From positions 1-64,000 of the forward strand of contig CAIMVG010000010.1 in the NCBI GenBank assembly GCA_903844845.1: a DNA stretch of 64,000 nucleotides, given 5' to 3'. Source of the stretch: an uncultured Dehalococcoidia bacterium (lineage in GTDB: Bacteria > Chloroflexota > Dehalococcoidia > Dehalococcoidales > UBA1222). Position 1 is the stretch's first letter. Each line of letters opens with the position of its first letter. The position numbers and the translations under genes are program-made. Below the pieces are notes generated by a model that made no database searches, had not been told where the DNA came from, and worked only from the letters and a program-made list of their open reading frames with translations. Of this stretch, positions 1-9,364 are shown piece by piece.

Positions 1-1
1 C

Positions 2-148
2 CGTCTGCTTATGAAATATCTAATCTGGTACAACACTGAAAAGCCTCACCGGGGCATTGGAAAATCTTCCCCTTTGCGCTACTATGTGGATAATTTCATC
101 ACCAACCCCCGGAAATCCCATATGTACTGGACCCTTACAGGCGCTTGA
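2..148 (+). mobile_element. Transposase C-terminal fragment (integrase core), cut by window start
   Basis: An open frame of 48 codons runs in from the left edge to TGA. It contains WYNTEKPHRGIG followed by SPLRYY, the C-terminal signature of integrase-core (DDE) transposases of the IS481/IS3 type, where WYN..RPH..L lies near the last catalytic Glu. Most of the gene is outside the window, so whether the element is intact cannot be judged. A terminator-like hairpin follows. Its position beside a restriction-modification operon fits accessory DNA. Confidence 0.75.
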
Positions 149-208
149 CTTTTAGTCAAGCCTCGACGATAATGGTGTTAGCTCATCCACCCATGGTGGA
201 AGGAGTTG

Positions 209-239
209 GACCAACGCTCTGCGCTGGTCTTTCTTTTTT
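209..239 (+). terminator. Rho-independent terminator after the transposase fragment
   Basis: A nine-base stem (209-217 with 221-229, one A/C mismatch) with a TCT loop is followed by a T-rich tract at 230-239. It lies 60 bases after the transposase stop and also sits just past the stop of the converging minus-strand gene. Confidence 0.6.
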
Positions 240-245
240 ACCGGA

Positions 246-719
246 TCAAATCCTGCTTTCGTATTTTTCCTTGAGTTTCCGCCTGGTATGACCATATTCC
301 ACCCAAAAAGACGTAATCAGCCGCCGCCTTCCATCAGGATATTTTTTTAATACTACCACAAAGTCATATCCACCCAGCCAGACATACGTCTTGATTGTGC
401 CGTCCCCTTCTTCGTAATCCCAGGCTAACTCTTCGGGGCAGCCAACCTGATCCAGCATGGGTCTAATCCAGGGAAAACGCTCGCATCTGCGAAGATCCGG
501 CAAACGCTCTCCAGCGTCCTTATCGTCTCTGGTAGTCAGATGCCAGAAAACGAGCTCCTTCCCATTCTCTTTTTCGGGATAAAACCAAACCGTTAGCCCC
601 TCGTAGTTTGGTTGAGACTCGATAAAATCCTTACGAAACAGGCAATACAGTTCATCGTAGCTAGTGCTGGTCCAGGGATTGACCTGAAATAGGTCTGGTA
701 ACCATTCCGGGTGACTCAT
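246..719 (-). CDS. Small phage-type protein of the FWHL...R...IPW family (RelE/barnase-like nuclease fold suspected)
   Basis: 157 residues, with FWHLTT near residue 58, a central R..RFPWIRPML block, YVWLGGYDFVVVL and a C-terminal H..RKLKEKY. This pattern matches a widespread small family found on phages, plasmids and islands, often annotated as phage P1-related or as a barnase/EndoU/colicin/RelE-like nuclease; the nuclease assignment is from memory of the family and not shown here. The start overlaps the stop of the DUF3800 gene by four bases, so it is the last gene of a translationally coupled hsdM-hsdS-DUF3800 operon. A toxin, a nuclease effector or a regulator of the restriction system are all possible. 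Confidence 0.5.
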   Translation of the reverse strand: MSHPEWLPDLFQVNPWTSTSYDELYCLFRKDFIESQPNYEGLTVWFYPEKENGKELVFWHLTTRDDKDAGERLPDLRRCERFPWIRPMLDQVGCPEELAWDYEEGDGTIKTYVWLGGYDFVVVLKKYPDGRRRLITSFWVEYGHTRRKLKEKYESRI

Positions 720-1432
720 ATCTCCTTATCCCTGTCCTGCTGCGGCATGAAGAGAAACAAATTGAATTTCTCTTCTGAAAGCGAAGTCGAATGAAGCAGG
801 TCGCGCCCCAAGCGAGCCTCCAAATGGCTGATTATGGCGACTTTGGCCGGATTCCCGGATAAACCGCGGTGCCGGTAGGATACCGCACCGAGGAGGAAAT
901 CGCAGACCTGTAAAAGGTGTGATTCATGGGAGCGGATGTTCTGCAAATGCCCGATCATCTGGCTGGTGAAGTCGTACTTGTCGTTACAGAGCACTTCTTT
1001 CAGTTTACTGAGTTTCAACCGGCTGCGAGTGTCTTTAATATCGAGGTAAATATTGTATCGAGCTTCCGGACTGAGGAGTTTGCTCAGCAACGAGAAATAC
1101 ATCTTGTAATAAAAAACGTCATGGGAGCCGTCATTGAAGCGTATATGGTCCAACTGGTCCTTGTGCAGGATGACAAAGCCCCGAAAACGCAGCTGCGCTT
1201 CGTCTAAAAACCAGTCTACAAGTTCAAGGTAAAAGTCCAGCCTTGACGCGGAAACCTTGATCCATTTCAATTCCCCCGTTGCCAGGTAGCGAGCCTTGAT
1301 TTCCTGCACTTCCGCTGAGAGGCGAGCAACCTCAGCCTGCGGGCACAATATTGCGCCCAACAGCATCACGGGCTGTTTATCATGCTCCAGGTGGCAAGAT
1401 TCGTCACAATAAATGTTGAAGGTATCGCTCAT
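716..1432 (-). CDS. DUF3800 domain protein (RNase H-like fold predicted)
   Basis: 238 residues. The N-terminal YCDESCH motif, the central YLDIKD, and the C-terminal LQVCDFLLGAV match DUF3800, a family with conserved acidic residues suggestive of an RNase H/DEDD-like metal-dependent nuclease. The length is usual for the family. It overlaps hsdS by four bases upstream and the 157-residue gene by four bases downstream, so it is co-translated with the restriction-modification genes. DUF3800 genes often occur beside defence genes; the actual substrate is unknown. Confidence 0.8.
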   Translation of the reverse strand: MSDTFNIYCDESCHLEHDKQPVMLLGAILCPQAEVARLSAEVQEIKARYLATGELKWIKVSASRLDFYLELVDWFLDEAQLRFRGFVILHKDQLDHIRFNDGSHDVFYYKMYFSLLSKLLSPEARYNIYLDIKDTRSRLKLSKLKEVLCNDKYDFTSQMIGHLQNIRSHESHLLQVCDFLLGAVSYRHRGLSGNPAKVAIISHLEARLGRDLLHSTSLSEEKFNLFLFMPQQDRDKEI

Positions 1433-2730
1433 GCGGCCTCCTGGGGAACAACTATATCCAGTTCAGACACATCCACCTCGCCGGAGATAAGCCTGGGCAG
1501 CAGTAAGTCGCGGGTGCGGTGGAGGGTGGTGTTTTTCCGTTGCAGATTCATAACCTGAAGGGCAAATTGCCGCACGGTCTCCTCAAATTGAGTGACAATA
1601 GCCTGTGCCGGAACTACCAGCTCGATGGTTTTGAATACACCTTTGGTGATCTCCTTGAAAGTGGCCCCTGTCCCAAGGCTGATGAAATAATCCACATTCT
1701 CTTTGAGCCAGTAGTAGAGGGTATAAAGTGGGAAACGCTCGTTCGAAACACAGGTTATAAACCCCTGATTCGTACATGCTTCGGTAGTATTAATTGAAAT
1801 AACGCCGAGCGTAGCCCTGCTGGTCATCATTACGGAAAACGGCGGAAATAAACGTGCCGAACTCTTTTTCAGGCCCAGTTCGCTGATTTGATTGCCAGAA
1901 TGTTCCATGAACATGGAACTTGTTGCTGTGAGATCGGTTGGCGAATACCAATTAATAGTCCCTTTATCCCAATATTCGGGGACTGCTTTTGAAGGTGTTC
2001 CACCGCCCAAAATGGCAAAAGTATGTTCGACAGTGTCCACTTCCCACCCCTCAGGAATCCTGCCGAGGGAAGAATCGGTGAAATGGGCATGCTGGTAGCC
2101 GGGGAAGCGGAACTTGATGAACCACTCGCGGTAGAGGTTCTGCGCCATCTCCTCAAGAATCTTGATTCGACGCAGGTTATTTTCGATCAGGTCGTCGTAG
2201 GCAGAGAGTATTGCGGCGATTTTGCGCTGGGTGGGGAGGGGAGGAAAGGTGACCTTTACAGCGTATATACGATCTGGTGCGGTATGTCTCACCGTGGCTC
2301 CAGTCGCGCTTCCCTTTATTTGATCACGAACTGCTTCTGTGTTTAAGACATGAAAAAGAAACCGCTTGGAAATGTCTGGGCTTATATCGCATACCTTGCC
2401 AAGTCGCTGGTTATGCAAAAAACGATTACTGTACGGAATGAACGCTGGGCTCCCGAGAATCGCAGCCGTCTGCGTTAAGTCCGTCATCACCACAAGAAGA
2501 TCATCCTTCTGCAAAAGGAATTCGTTTGGGAACGGTCCGGTATAATACTTTTCCTTTTCGCCTTTAAATTTAATGCCCCCGTCAGGGCAGAAATTACCTG
2601 GTGTTAAAAGAACATAAGATCCCGAATCGGAGAAGTACTCCCCTTTGAATGCATAACCGTGTTTTATTCGAAAATATTCGCCAAGGGTTGCGTCGCGCCA
2701 TGTGTAGCCTGTGGTCACAGTTGCCATCAC
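1429..2730 (-). CDS. hsdS: Type I restriction-modification specificity subunit HsdS
   Basis: 433 residues with the usual two target-recognition domains, roughly residues 10-165 and 225-385, separated by conserved spacer helices ([21 protein letters not shown], then [14 protein letters not shown]). The second half ends with a helical spacer containing [18 protein letters not shown]. It confers DNA sequence specificity on the HsdM methyltransferase. The start overlaps the hsdM stop by four bases (ATGA). Two adjacent ATG codons start the gene; either could be used. The order hsdM-hsdS is standard. Confidence 0.93.
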   Translation of the reverse strand: MMATVTTGYTWRDATLGEYFRIKHGYAFKGEYFSDSGSYVLLTPGNFCPDGGIKFKGEKEKYYTGPFPNEFLLQKDDLLVVMTDLTQTAAILGSPAFIPYSNRFLHNQRLGKVCDISPDISKRFLFHVLNTEAVRDQIKGSATGATVRHTAPDRIYAVKVTFPPLPTQRKIAAILSAYDDLIENNLRRIKILEEMAQNLYREWFIKFRFPGYQHAHFTDSSLGRIPEGWEVDTVEHTFAILGGGTPSKAVPEYWDKGTINWYSPTDLTATSSMFMEHSGNQISELGLKKSSARLFPPFSVMMTSRATLGVISINTTEACTNQGFITCVSNERFPLYTLYYWLKENVDYFISLGTGATFKEITKGVFKTIELVVPAQAIVTQFEETVRQFALQVMNLQRKNTTLHRTRDLLLPRLISGEVDVSELDIVVPQEAA

Positions 2731-4277
2731 CCCCGCTCCAACAGCTTAGCCACATTCTCGGCAATGCGTTCTTCCAGTTCCCGTGCCTCGGCGTTGAGCG
2801 TTTCCAGTTCTTCGTTCTGTTCCTCCAGGCGTATCTTGAAGTCGAAGTCATCCTCCACACGGGCGGTGACGCCAACATAGCGTCCAGGGTTGAGGCTCCA
2901 GCCCTGGGCTTCGATTTCGGCCAGCGTCGCCACCTTGCACAACCCAAGCACATCACTATATTTACCATCGGGGAAATGTACTGCCATCAGGTCGGCGCTG
3001 TCGTGCAGATTCTCAACGGTCTCGCCCCGGTAGAGCCGGGCGATGTTGGACAGGAACTCAATCTGCGCCGGAGTCCAGTCGCGGTGGGCGCGGTCTATCT
3101 GGCGGTAGAGATGGCGGGAGTCAATGAAAAGAACTTTATCGGCACGGGTGGTCTTGCGCTTGCCCTTGTCGAAGAACCAGAGGGTGCAGGGCAGGGTGAC
3201 GGTATAGAAGAAGTTGGGCCCAACGGCCACGATTACATCCACGGCGCGGGATTCAATGATCTGTTTGCGGATATCGAGTTCCGAGCTGCGGGCGTCGGCG
3301 GCGGAATTGGCCATGACGAAACCGGAGCGGCCCGTGTCATTCAGGGCGCTGTAGAAAAGCTGAATCCAGAGGTAGTTGGCGTTGTCGGTACGGGGCAGTC
3401 CGAAGGGAAAGCGCTTATCGTCTTTAAGCCGATCCTTATCCACCCGGTCTACGTTGAAAGGCGGATTGGCCATGACGAAGTCGAACTTGCCGGTAGATGT
3501 GTGCAGGTCTTCGTAGTAGGCATTGCCCTGGCGGATATCGCCAGCCAAGCCATGCACGGCGAGGTTCATCTTGCCCAGACGCACGGTCTCGGCCACTTTT
3601 TCCTGACCATAAACGCTTAACTCGGCGCCGGGGTTCTTTTGGTGTTCGGCAACAAAGCGGGCGCTCTGTACGAACATTCCGCCAGAGCCGCAGGCCGGGT
3701 CGAAGATGCGCCCGTGAAACGGCTCCATGATGCCAACGATGAGCTGGACTATGGCGGTGGGGGTGAAAAACTCGCCGCCCTTCTGGCCTTCACTCATGGC
3801 GAAGTGGCCGAGGAAATATTCGTAAATCTTGCCAAAGGCGTCTCCCTCGATGTCCATGGGAACGGAGTTCATGGTTTTGAGGAGTTCCTTGAGCAAGGCG
3901 TTCTCGAAGCGGTTGTAGGTCTTGGGCAGGACATCCTTGAGGTCGGCATTCTCTGCCTCGATGGCGCGCATGGCGTCGTTGATGGCCTCGCCGATGTTGC
4001 CGCCCTCGGGCAGTTGAATCAGTGTTGAGAAACGAGCAGCCTCGGGCAGGTAAAGAACACCCCGGGCCTGGTAGTCTGCCGGACCTATCTTGCGACGTCC
4101 ACCGCCCGCGCCCTCAAGCTCCTTCGCCGCCGCCTGGAACTTGTGATCGGCATAGCGCAGAAAGACCAGCCCCAGGACGGGGACAGAATATTCAGAGGAT
4201 TTCAGCTTGGAATTAGCCCTGAGTTCATCCGCGGCATCCCACAGACGGGATTCGATGTTATTGCCGTTGTGGTTCAT
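2727..4277 (-). CDS. hsdM: Type I restriction-modification DNA methyltransferase HsdM (N6-adenine)
   Basis: 516 residues. An HsdM_N helical domain (about 1-140) is followed by the methyltransferase domain with SAM-binding motif [11 protein letters not shown] (about residues 195-204) and catalytic motif IV NPPF (about 270). The C-terminal part is helical and coiled ([21 protein letters not shown]). It methylates adenine in the bipartite site read by HsdS. It is the first gene of a four-gene operon with successive four-base overlaps. No hsdR lies on either side within the window; the restriction subunit may be past the left edge or absent. Confidence 0.95.
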   Translation of the reverse strand: MNHNGNNIESRLWDAADELRANSKLKSSEYSVPVLGLVFLRYADHKFQAAAKELEGAGGGRRKIGPADYQARGVLYLPEAARFSTLIQLPEGGNIGEAINDAMRAIEAENADLKDVLPKTYNRFENALLKELLKTMNSVPMDIEGDAFGKIYEYFLGHFAMSEGQKGGEFFTPTAIVQLIVGIMEPFHGRIFDPACGSGGMFVQSARFVAEHQKNPGAELSVYGQEKVAETVRLGKMNLAVHGLAGDIRQGNAYYEDLHTSTGKFDFVMANPPFNVDRVDKDRLKDDKRFPFGLPRTDNANYLWIQLFYSALNDTGRSGFVMANSAADARSSELDIRKQIIESRAVDVIVAVGPNFFYTVTLPCTLWFFDKGKRKTTRADKVLFIDSRHLYRQIDRAHRDWTPAQIEFLSNIARLYRGETVENLHDSADLMAVHFPDGKYSDVLGLCKVATLAEIEAQGWSLNPGRYVGVTARVEDDFDFKIRLEEQNEELETLNAEARELEERIAENVAKLLERG

Positions 4278-4411
4278 TTCGTTATTTCCCTTCCGAGGCT
4301 ACCGGCGAACTGCGCTCATTCTAGCCCAAGGGAAGGGTGAAGGCAATACGGATGGGACCAGTCAGGAAAGTCGCCAGTCACGTAAACCCTGTTATATCAC
4401 CGCCAGGTCAT

Positions 4412-4624
4412 CTAAAAGAGTCGCTTGATACCATATGCCTTGTTTAATTCGGCAATTTTAGCATCCAATTTCTTTCCAAGATCGTTCACTTTTTTCTTTT
4501 CCTCTGCGTTTTCGGCAGTGCTGACAGATCCTAACAGTGTTTCGTGAAGTTTTTGGAATTGGGATTCAATTTCCTTGTATTCACTAAAAATACGCTTTCT
4601 GGTTTCAATATCCTCCATTGTCAT
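4412..4624 (-). CDS. Small helical protein, co-translated with the Ser/Thr kinase
   Basis: 70 residues, highly charged and predicted helical or coiled-coil (KEIESQFQKLHETLL, KKVNDLGKKLDAKIAELN). Its start overlaps the stop of the upstream kinase gene by four bases (ATGA), which is the main support for it being real. I do not recognise a family. A small kinase partner or substrate is a guess from linkage alone. Confidence 0.65.
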   Translation of the reverse strand: MTMEDIETRKRIFSEYKEIESQFQKLHETLLGSVSTAENAEEKKKVNDLGKKLDAKIAELNKAYGIKRLF

Positions 4625-6801
4625 TGTCTTTTCTCTCCTTTCAATTTTAATTTCAAATCCCTTATATGCTTTTTGGCCGCTAGTACCCGTTGTTTCTCAA
4701 TTGGCTTGTCTTGCGCAATTATAATGTAAGTTTCAAATTCTCTAAGAGCCGCTGCGGGTCTCCCCATCAATTCCAAGGTTTCGCCAAGATTTTTACGAGA
4801 GGTGCCGTAGTTGGGGTCAATCTTCAGGGCTTTGAGGTATTCCTTTACAGCCATACCAAATTTTCCTTGAGCCCGGTAACAATCGCCGAGGCTATCAATC
4901 GCATGCTTATATTTGGGATCAATCCTAATTGCTTTACGGATCTCGATTTTGGCTTCATCAATTTTGCCCTGGGCCAGATACAAATTCCCCAGATTATTGC
5001 GAGCTGATTTGTTCTTCGAATCAATCCTCAAGACTTCCAGGTATTGCGCTATCGCTTTGCTCATCTTGCCTTGGGTTTTGTAAACAATCGCGAGGTTTAT
5101 ATATGCTTCAGCATACTCCGGGTCAATTTTAATAGCCTTGCGGCATTGTTTAATAGCTTCAAGTAGATTGCCCTGTAAATAGTAATCATTCCCCAGGCTT
5201 ATATGTGCTTCATTACAGTTGGGGTCAACCCTCAGGGTTTCGAGGTGCTCTTTAACCGCCGCCTCTAGTTTCCCCTGTTCTCTATACGCCTCCCCCAAAT
5301 TGTAATGCGAAAATTTATCATCAGGATCAATCCTCAAAGCCTCCAAGTGTTCCACTATAGACGCATCAAGCTTGCCTTGGGATTGGTAGACATTCCCAAG
5401 CCTGCCATGTGCGGCAGTGTAGTTGGGATCAATTTTCAGAACTTTACGGTATTCCTTGATGGCCTCATCCAGTTTGCCTTGGGCCCGATAGATACCCCCC
5501 AGATTGTAAATGGCATCACCACAGTTGGGGTCAATTCCCAGAGCTTCCCTGTACTCCTTTTCAGCGTTATTCAGCCTACCTTGCTCTTCGAAAGCGGTAC
5601 CCAAATTGTTGTGGACCTGAGCATCATTTGGAGTATTCTTAAGAGCTTGAAGGTAATGGTGTACCGCTTCATCATAAAATCCAAGGTTGCCGAAAGAGAC
5701 CCCCAACCAATTGAGTTCGTGAGAGCGAAGAGATGCGCCGCTCGGAACCTTTACATCTTTTCCTGTTAGTTCAAAATATAAACCAGAAAGAACTTTTTCA
5801 AGTTCACTGAAATTCTGATATCTATAGTCAGGCGATTTTTCCAGGCATCTCATTATTATCGCCTGAAGTTCTAGATGCGTTTTCGGCGGCTTGGGGCTGA
5901 CATTGAGGTGGCAATCCCAGTACTTTTCTCGAATGGTGGCTAAAAAAGGAGTTTGTCCCGTAGCCATTTCATAAAGTACACAACCAAAGGAGTAAATATC
6001 TGACCTGCCATCGATTGCTTTGTCACCACAGCACTGTTCGGGAGACATATATTGAGGCGTACCGCAAATGCCGCCAGATTTGCTCAACCCCAACTTCTGG
6101 GGGGCTTTTTTATCGAGAATTACTGGATATATATCCTTCCCTGACCCAGAAAAGGCTTTCACCAAGCCGAAGTCAGTAACCTTGACGGTTTTATCGCTAC
6201 TGATAAGGATATTGGCCGGTTTAATATCTCTATGAACAAATGGCTTGCCCATTTTATTAAATTTCTTTTCTGCATACATCATCCCATGGCAAAACTGGAT
6301 AGCGAAGTTTAGTGTTAGGTCAATTTTTAAACCTTCCGCATTTATCCATCCTGAGAGATCCGGAGAATACTTCCCGAATCGCTTATCGCCAACGATAGGT
6401 TCCATAATAAGATAGGGCCGTCCATTAATTTCTTTAAATATTTGCGCCCTGACAATATTTGGGTGTTTTCCAAGTCTAACCCAAGTTTCAGATTCCAATT
6501 TGAAACGATCTATAAAACCTCGTTCTTTAATGAATTGTGGTTGTATTGTCTTAATCGCGACCGGATCTTTGTAGGCATGGTCGTAACACATGTAAACGAT
6601 GCCCATGCCGCTTTTGCCTGGGCCTCCGAAAGTCTTTTTAACTTCATAGCGGTTCTGAATTTTGTCGCCTATTTGCCATTGACCAGGTGTTGCTGATTTG
6701 GGTTTGGAAGAAGCCCTGGGGCGCACCTGGGAATCCCTATCCCAAGGCTTCTTGGTTACATCGTCAGTCTGGACCAAAGTCATATTTTCAGATGTACTCA
6801 T
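4621..6801 (-). CDS. Ser/Thr protein kinase with ten C-terminal TPR repeats
   Basis: 726 residues. A Hanks-type kinase domain spans about 52-345: the Gly loop is GGPGKSGMG (59-67), the ATP Lys K84, the catalytic loop HRDIKPAN (190-197), DFG at 210-212 and SPE at 253-255. All key residues are present, so it should be active. From about 365 to 710 there are ten 34-residue TPR units (NLG..Y..QGK....A....A..IDP). No membrane segment is visible, so the protein is probably cytosolic. The divergent neighbourhood (FHA regulator, PPP phosphatase) suggests a phospho-Ser/Thr circuit. It overlaps the small downstream gene by four bases. Confidence 0.93.
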   Translation of the reverse strand: MSTSENMTLVQTDDVTKKPWDRDSQVRPRASSKPKSATPGQWQIGDKIQNRYEVKKTFGGPGKSGMGIVYMCYDHAYKDPVAIKTIQPQFIKERGFIDRFKLESETWVRLGKHPNIVRAQIFKEINGRPYLIMEPIVGDKRFGKYSPDLSGWINAEGLKIDLTLNFAIQFCHGMMYAEKKFNKMGKPFVHRDIKPANILISSDKTVKVTDFGLVKAFSGSGKDIYPVILDKKAPQKLGLSKSGGICGTPQYMSPEQCCGDKAIDGRSDIYSFGCVLYEMATGQTPFLATIREKYWDCHLNVSPKPPKTHLELQAIIMRCLEKSPDYRYQNFSELEKVLSGLYFELTGKDVKVPSGASLRSHELNWLGVSFGNLGFYDEAVHHYLQALKNTPNDAQVHNNLGTAFEEQGRLNNAEKEYREALGIDPNCGDAIYNLGGIYRAQGKLDEAIKEYRKVLKIDPNYTAAHGRLGNVYQSQGKLDASIVEHLEALRIDPDDKFSHYNLGEAYREQGKLEAAVKEHLETLRVDPNCNEAHISLGNDYYLQGNLLEAIKQCRKAIKIDPEYAEAYINLAIVYKTQGKMSKAIAQYLEVLRIDSKNKSARNNLGNLYLAQGKIDEAKIEIRKAIRIDPKYKHAIDSLGDCYRAQGKFGMAVKEYLKALKIDPNYGTSRKNLGETLELMGRPAAALREFETYIIIAQDKPIEKQRVLAAKKHIRDLKLKLKGEKRQ

Positions 6802-6961
6802 TCAAAACACTCTTTATGCATTACCCTATTGGGTCGGTGATTCAACCTCTTTTCTCAAGATATTGCCCCCGGTTTAAGTTGTCAAGAGAGCGACTAAATT
6901 AAATGCGGCTTTCTTTGGTTGCGGGCCAGAGAATAAGATGTATTTACTGCCAAGGATGGGA

Positions 6962-7016
6962 TGTCAACGATTTGTCAATAATCTGTCATCGAACAGAACC
7001 GCGGATCTGATACATT
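6962..7016 (+). promoter_or_regulatory. Triple TGTCA direct-repeat box (11-bp period) plus putative -10
   Basis: TGTCA occurs at 6962, 6973 and 6984, each exactly 11 bp apart. A possible -10 (TACATT, 7011-7016) lies downstream, before the zinc-knuckle gene. Evenly spaced 11-bp direct repeats are typical of binding sites for OmpR/PhoB-type winged helices. An equivalent box lies upstream of the phosphatase gene. The FHA-winged-helix protein encoded between the two boxes is the obvious candidate binder. Confidence 0.6.
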
Positions 7017-7052
7017 GGGATTAAGCCAAAATTTTAGGAAGGAGAATACAAA

Positions 7053-7238
7053 ATGGAACTGCCAGCTTGCCCCAGGTGCTCGGGACGTCTGATGAAAGGA
7101 TTGGTCTTTGACTGCGGTGGGCCGAACCATGTGATTACCTGCTTTAATTGCGAGCTTGAGGCCCCTACCCTCGAAGAACTCATGGCAAAAGCCGAGCTCC
7201 CCAAAGTGCGGGTTGCATCAATTGCTCATTCCGGTTGA
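7053..7238 (+). CDS. Small zinc-knuckle protein (two CxxC pairs)
   Basis: 61 residues with CPRC (6-9) and CFNC (near 31-34), a two-knuckle zinc-ribbon arrangement, followed by an acidic helix. A strong ribosome binding site (AGGAAGGAG, about 7036-7044) precedes the ATG, and a promoter-like box lies upstream. A long perfect hairpin follows. The family is not recognised; binding of nucleic acid or a protein partner is possible. Confidence 0.65.
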   Translation: MELPACPRCSGRLMKGLVFDCGGPNHVITCFNCELEAPTLEELMAKAELPKVRVASIAHSG

Positions 7239-7266
7239 CCTCACGAAATCCACTCGCCGATTAGCA

Positions 7267-7305
7267 CACCGCCGTGAAGGGTGTTTCAAGCCCTTCACGG
7301 CGGTG
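7267..7305. terminator. Perfect 15-bp inverted repeat between convergent genes
   Basis: Bases 7267-7281 pair with 7291-7305 around a nine-base loop. It lies between the zinc-knuckle gene (+) and the FHA regulator (-), which converge here, so it may be a shared terminator. It lacks a T tract immediately after the stem on the plus strand. Confidence 0.55.
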
Positions 7306-7356
7306 GAATGCAAAGTAAGGATAACGACAACGCTATTCGTTAAAAATGCCTGAATC

Positions 7357-8088
7357 TTATTTAACAAACCTATAGCGGCCCACATGTCCCTGCTCGGTAA
7401 TAATATGGCGCGAATTTTCGGGTGTCTCCCCAAGTTTTTTCCTTATCCGGCATATATGCTGACTCACGCACTCTTTGAACACCTCTTTATTGGTCCTTCG
7501 AGCCAATTCTTCAGCAATAATGTCAATATCTACCGCATCATCATAGTCTTTCAATATCTCAAGAACTTTGAACTCCGTTTTGGTTAAGGAGACCTCCGAA
7601 CCATTTATTTTAACTATTCTTTTTGTCCAGTTAAATATATCCCCACCCGAACCAGCATCGTAATCTGACTTCATCCATGGGGGATTGGTTGAGCTATTTT
7701 CTCTGAAGATTAACTCCACCCTGAACTTACCGTTGATTTTTGCCAAGCCGATATGGCAATTGTGAGTCAAATCATAATAGCGTTTATTTTCAGGGTTACC
7801 GAGGTCCACAGCTTCCAGCTGTTCTTCGTTTAAAAAGGTGCCATTTGTGCTTCCCATATCACGGATGATAAAACGATTTTTCTCGCCATCAAATCTTATC
7901 TCCGCATGATTCTGGGAAATGAAATCGTCCCCAACAACGCGGATGCCAGAATCCTCTTTAACGGTCTGGCGGCCTATAACTAATCTCCCCGTTTTTTTTA
8001 GCGGTATTTCAGAATACTGCTCGTAGCCTTCGATTCTGCCGTGAACCACGGATTCCACTCTCAAGAAAGCGCTAGCAGCTTCGGGCAT
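7357..8088 (-). CDS. FHA domain-winged-helix DNA-binding regulator
   Basis: 243 residues. An FHA domain occupies about 33-105, with the phosphothreonine-binding residues visible in GR (39-40), ISQNHAEI (57-64) and GSTNGTFLN (79-87). A C-terminal OmpR-type winged helix (about 150-240) contains LTKTEFKVLEIL and ICRIRKKLGE. There is no receiver domain; the FHA domain takes its place, so input is probably a phosphorylated Thr, for example on the nearby TPR kinase. It lies between two genes that each carry a triple 11-bp repeat box, and may bind these. The fusion is uncommon but known in several phyla. Confidence 0.88.
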   Translation of the reverse strand: MPEAASAFLRVESVVHGRIEGYEQYSEIPLKKTGRLVIGRQTVKEDSGIRVVGDDFISQNHAEIRFDGEKNRFIIRDMGSTNGTFLNEEQLEAVDLGNPENKRYYDLTHNCHIGLAKINGKFRVELIFRENSSTNPPWMKSDYDAGSGGDIFNWTKRIVKINGSEVSLTKTEFKVLEILKDYDDAVDIDIIAEELARRTNKEVFKECVSQHICRIRKKLGETPENSRHIITEQGHVGRYRFVK

Positions 8089-8451
8089 TTATTCCTCCAA
8101 TGACAATAACCGTATAGAGATTGCCTGCAATTAATTGTTATCCAAGTTTGAACGTGTTGTCAATTGGCCAGACTGAAATCATGGCCCCCAGAAAGAACAG
8201 TGAAGTAACGCTTATTTGTTGGACAATACGCATGGGAGGGGGGGGAGGCACCAAATTGTCACAGATTCGTCAATAAAATGTCATCAATCCTGCCTGTGAG
8301 CTCCCGTATAATCGAGAATAGTTAGACAGTAGATGTTCCTTAATAACTGAATACGAAAATAACAAAAACAATGGTGGATCATGACTGTGAAAAACCAAAA
8401 CGAATAGTCACCTGATGTTATTAACCAGGCGCAAAAAGATTGGAGAGTATA
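8089..8451. other. Divergent intergenic region with promoter signals
   Basis: About 360 bases between the FHA regulator (-) and the phosphatase (+). It holds a G-rich run (about 8234-8247), the triple-repeat box and a TATAAT, listed separately. I see no further gene. Confidence 0.6.
8257..8312 (+). promoter_or_regulatory. Second triple GTCA direct-repeat box (11-bp period) plus TATAAT
   Basis: GTCA occurs at 8258, 8269 and 8280, exactly 11 bp apart (units TTGTCA, TCGTCA, ATGTCA). A consensus TATAAT lies at 8307-8312. From the last repeat to the -10 the spacing is about the same as in the box at 6962-7016. The arrangement fits an activator that overlaps the -35 position. It would drive the phosphatase gene. 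Confidence 0.65.
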
Positions 8452-9267
8452 TTGGAAAACACCTGTTCAGCAACCGAAGTGAGCTCGAAACTTTACGAAT
8501 TCGGACCAGAGGCAAGGCGCATTATCGTGGTAGGAGACCTCCACGGTGACTTCGCATCGTTCGTAAATGCCTTAATCATCGGGCGAGAGGAGTCAGGCTC
8601 ACATGTCGTGTTTTTAGGGGATTATGGTGACCGAGGGACAAATGGGGTTGAGATAACCGAAGCCCTCATCGAACTTTCCCAGGATCCCACCATAGTCGCT
8701 CTCAAGGGCAACCACGAGGGATACCCCGATTCAGGGATTCCGCATTGGGGGCGAACTGAATTAGATCTGATCTCGGAGGTTGAAAAGAAACGAGGCAACT
8801 GGGATGAGTATTTCAAAGAAACACTGCAACCTTTTTACAAGCGCCTGCCGATCGCAGCTATTCTGCCTGGGAAGCTGCTGTTTGTCCATGGGGGCATCAG
8901 TGACAAGATACAAGAACTGGATAACATCAAGCACCCAACAACCGAAATATCAGATGAGGTGCTGTGGAATGACCCGGGTGAAATCCCGGGGGTACAACCT
9001 AATTCGCGAGGATACGGGAAAGAGTTTGGACAGGATATTTCTGAAACTGTGTTAAAGAAGATTGGCGCAGTCGCAATGGTCCGGAGCCACAAACCCATAC
9101 TTGCTAAAGCAGGGCCCCATATTAGCCACGACGGGATGATCGTCACCATATCAAGTTGCAGGAGATATGGACGGCCACACTGCCTTGAGATCAAGCCAGA
9201 CAATCTACTCACAATGAACGGCGGCGCGAGGTTCGGATACACGATTAGGTATCTCGACCAAAACTAA
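8452..9267 (+). CDS. PPP-family Ser/Thr protein phosphatase (calcineurin-like)
   Basis: About 271 residues from a TTG at 8452, chosen because GGAG (8442-8445) sits six bases upstream; a TTG at 8440 in the same frame lacks this. The metal-binding motifs of the PPP family are in order: GDLHG, GDYGDRG, GNHEG and FVHGG, then a later SHKP histidine. It would remove phosphate from Ser/Thr, and linkage to a Hanks kinase and an FHA reader suggests it resets that circuit. It has no signal peptide. Its promoter carries the triple 11-bp repeat box. Confidence 0.88.
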   Translation: MENTCSATEVSSKLYEFGPEARRIIVVGDLHGDFASFVNALIIGREESGSHVVFLGDYGDRGTNGVEITEALIELSQDPTIVALKGNHEGYPDSGIPHWGRTELDLISEVEKKRGNWDEYFKETLQPFYKRLPIAAILPGKLLFVHGGISDKIQELDNIKHPTTEISDEVLWNDPGEIPGVQPNSRGYGKEFGQDISETVLKKIGAVAMVRSHKPILAKAGPHISHDGMIVTISSCRRYGRPHCLEIKPDNLLTMNGGARFGYTIRYLDQN

Positions 9268-9364
9268 AAAACAACGTCAATCAAACAACCGTGGAGATAA
9301 CCGTGGAGCTAATTTAGCAGAGCTTTCCACTATTACCCAATGCAAAAAGGAGGCGTAAACGCAT

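Noticed and set aside
2649-3620. 323-codon plus-strand frame opposite hsdM
   Set aside because: It is an antisense shadow of hsdM; its composition does not resemble a real protein and hsdM motifs are intact.
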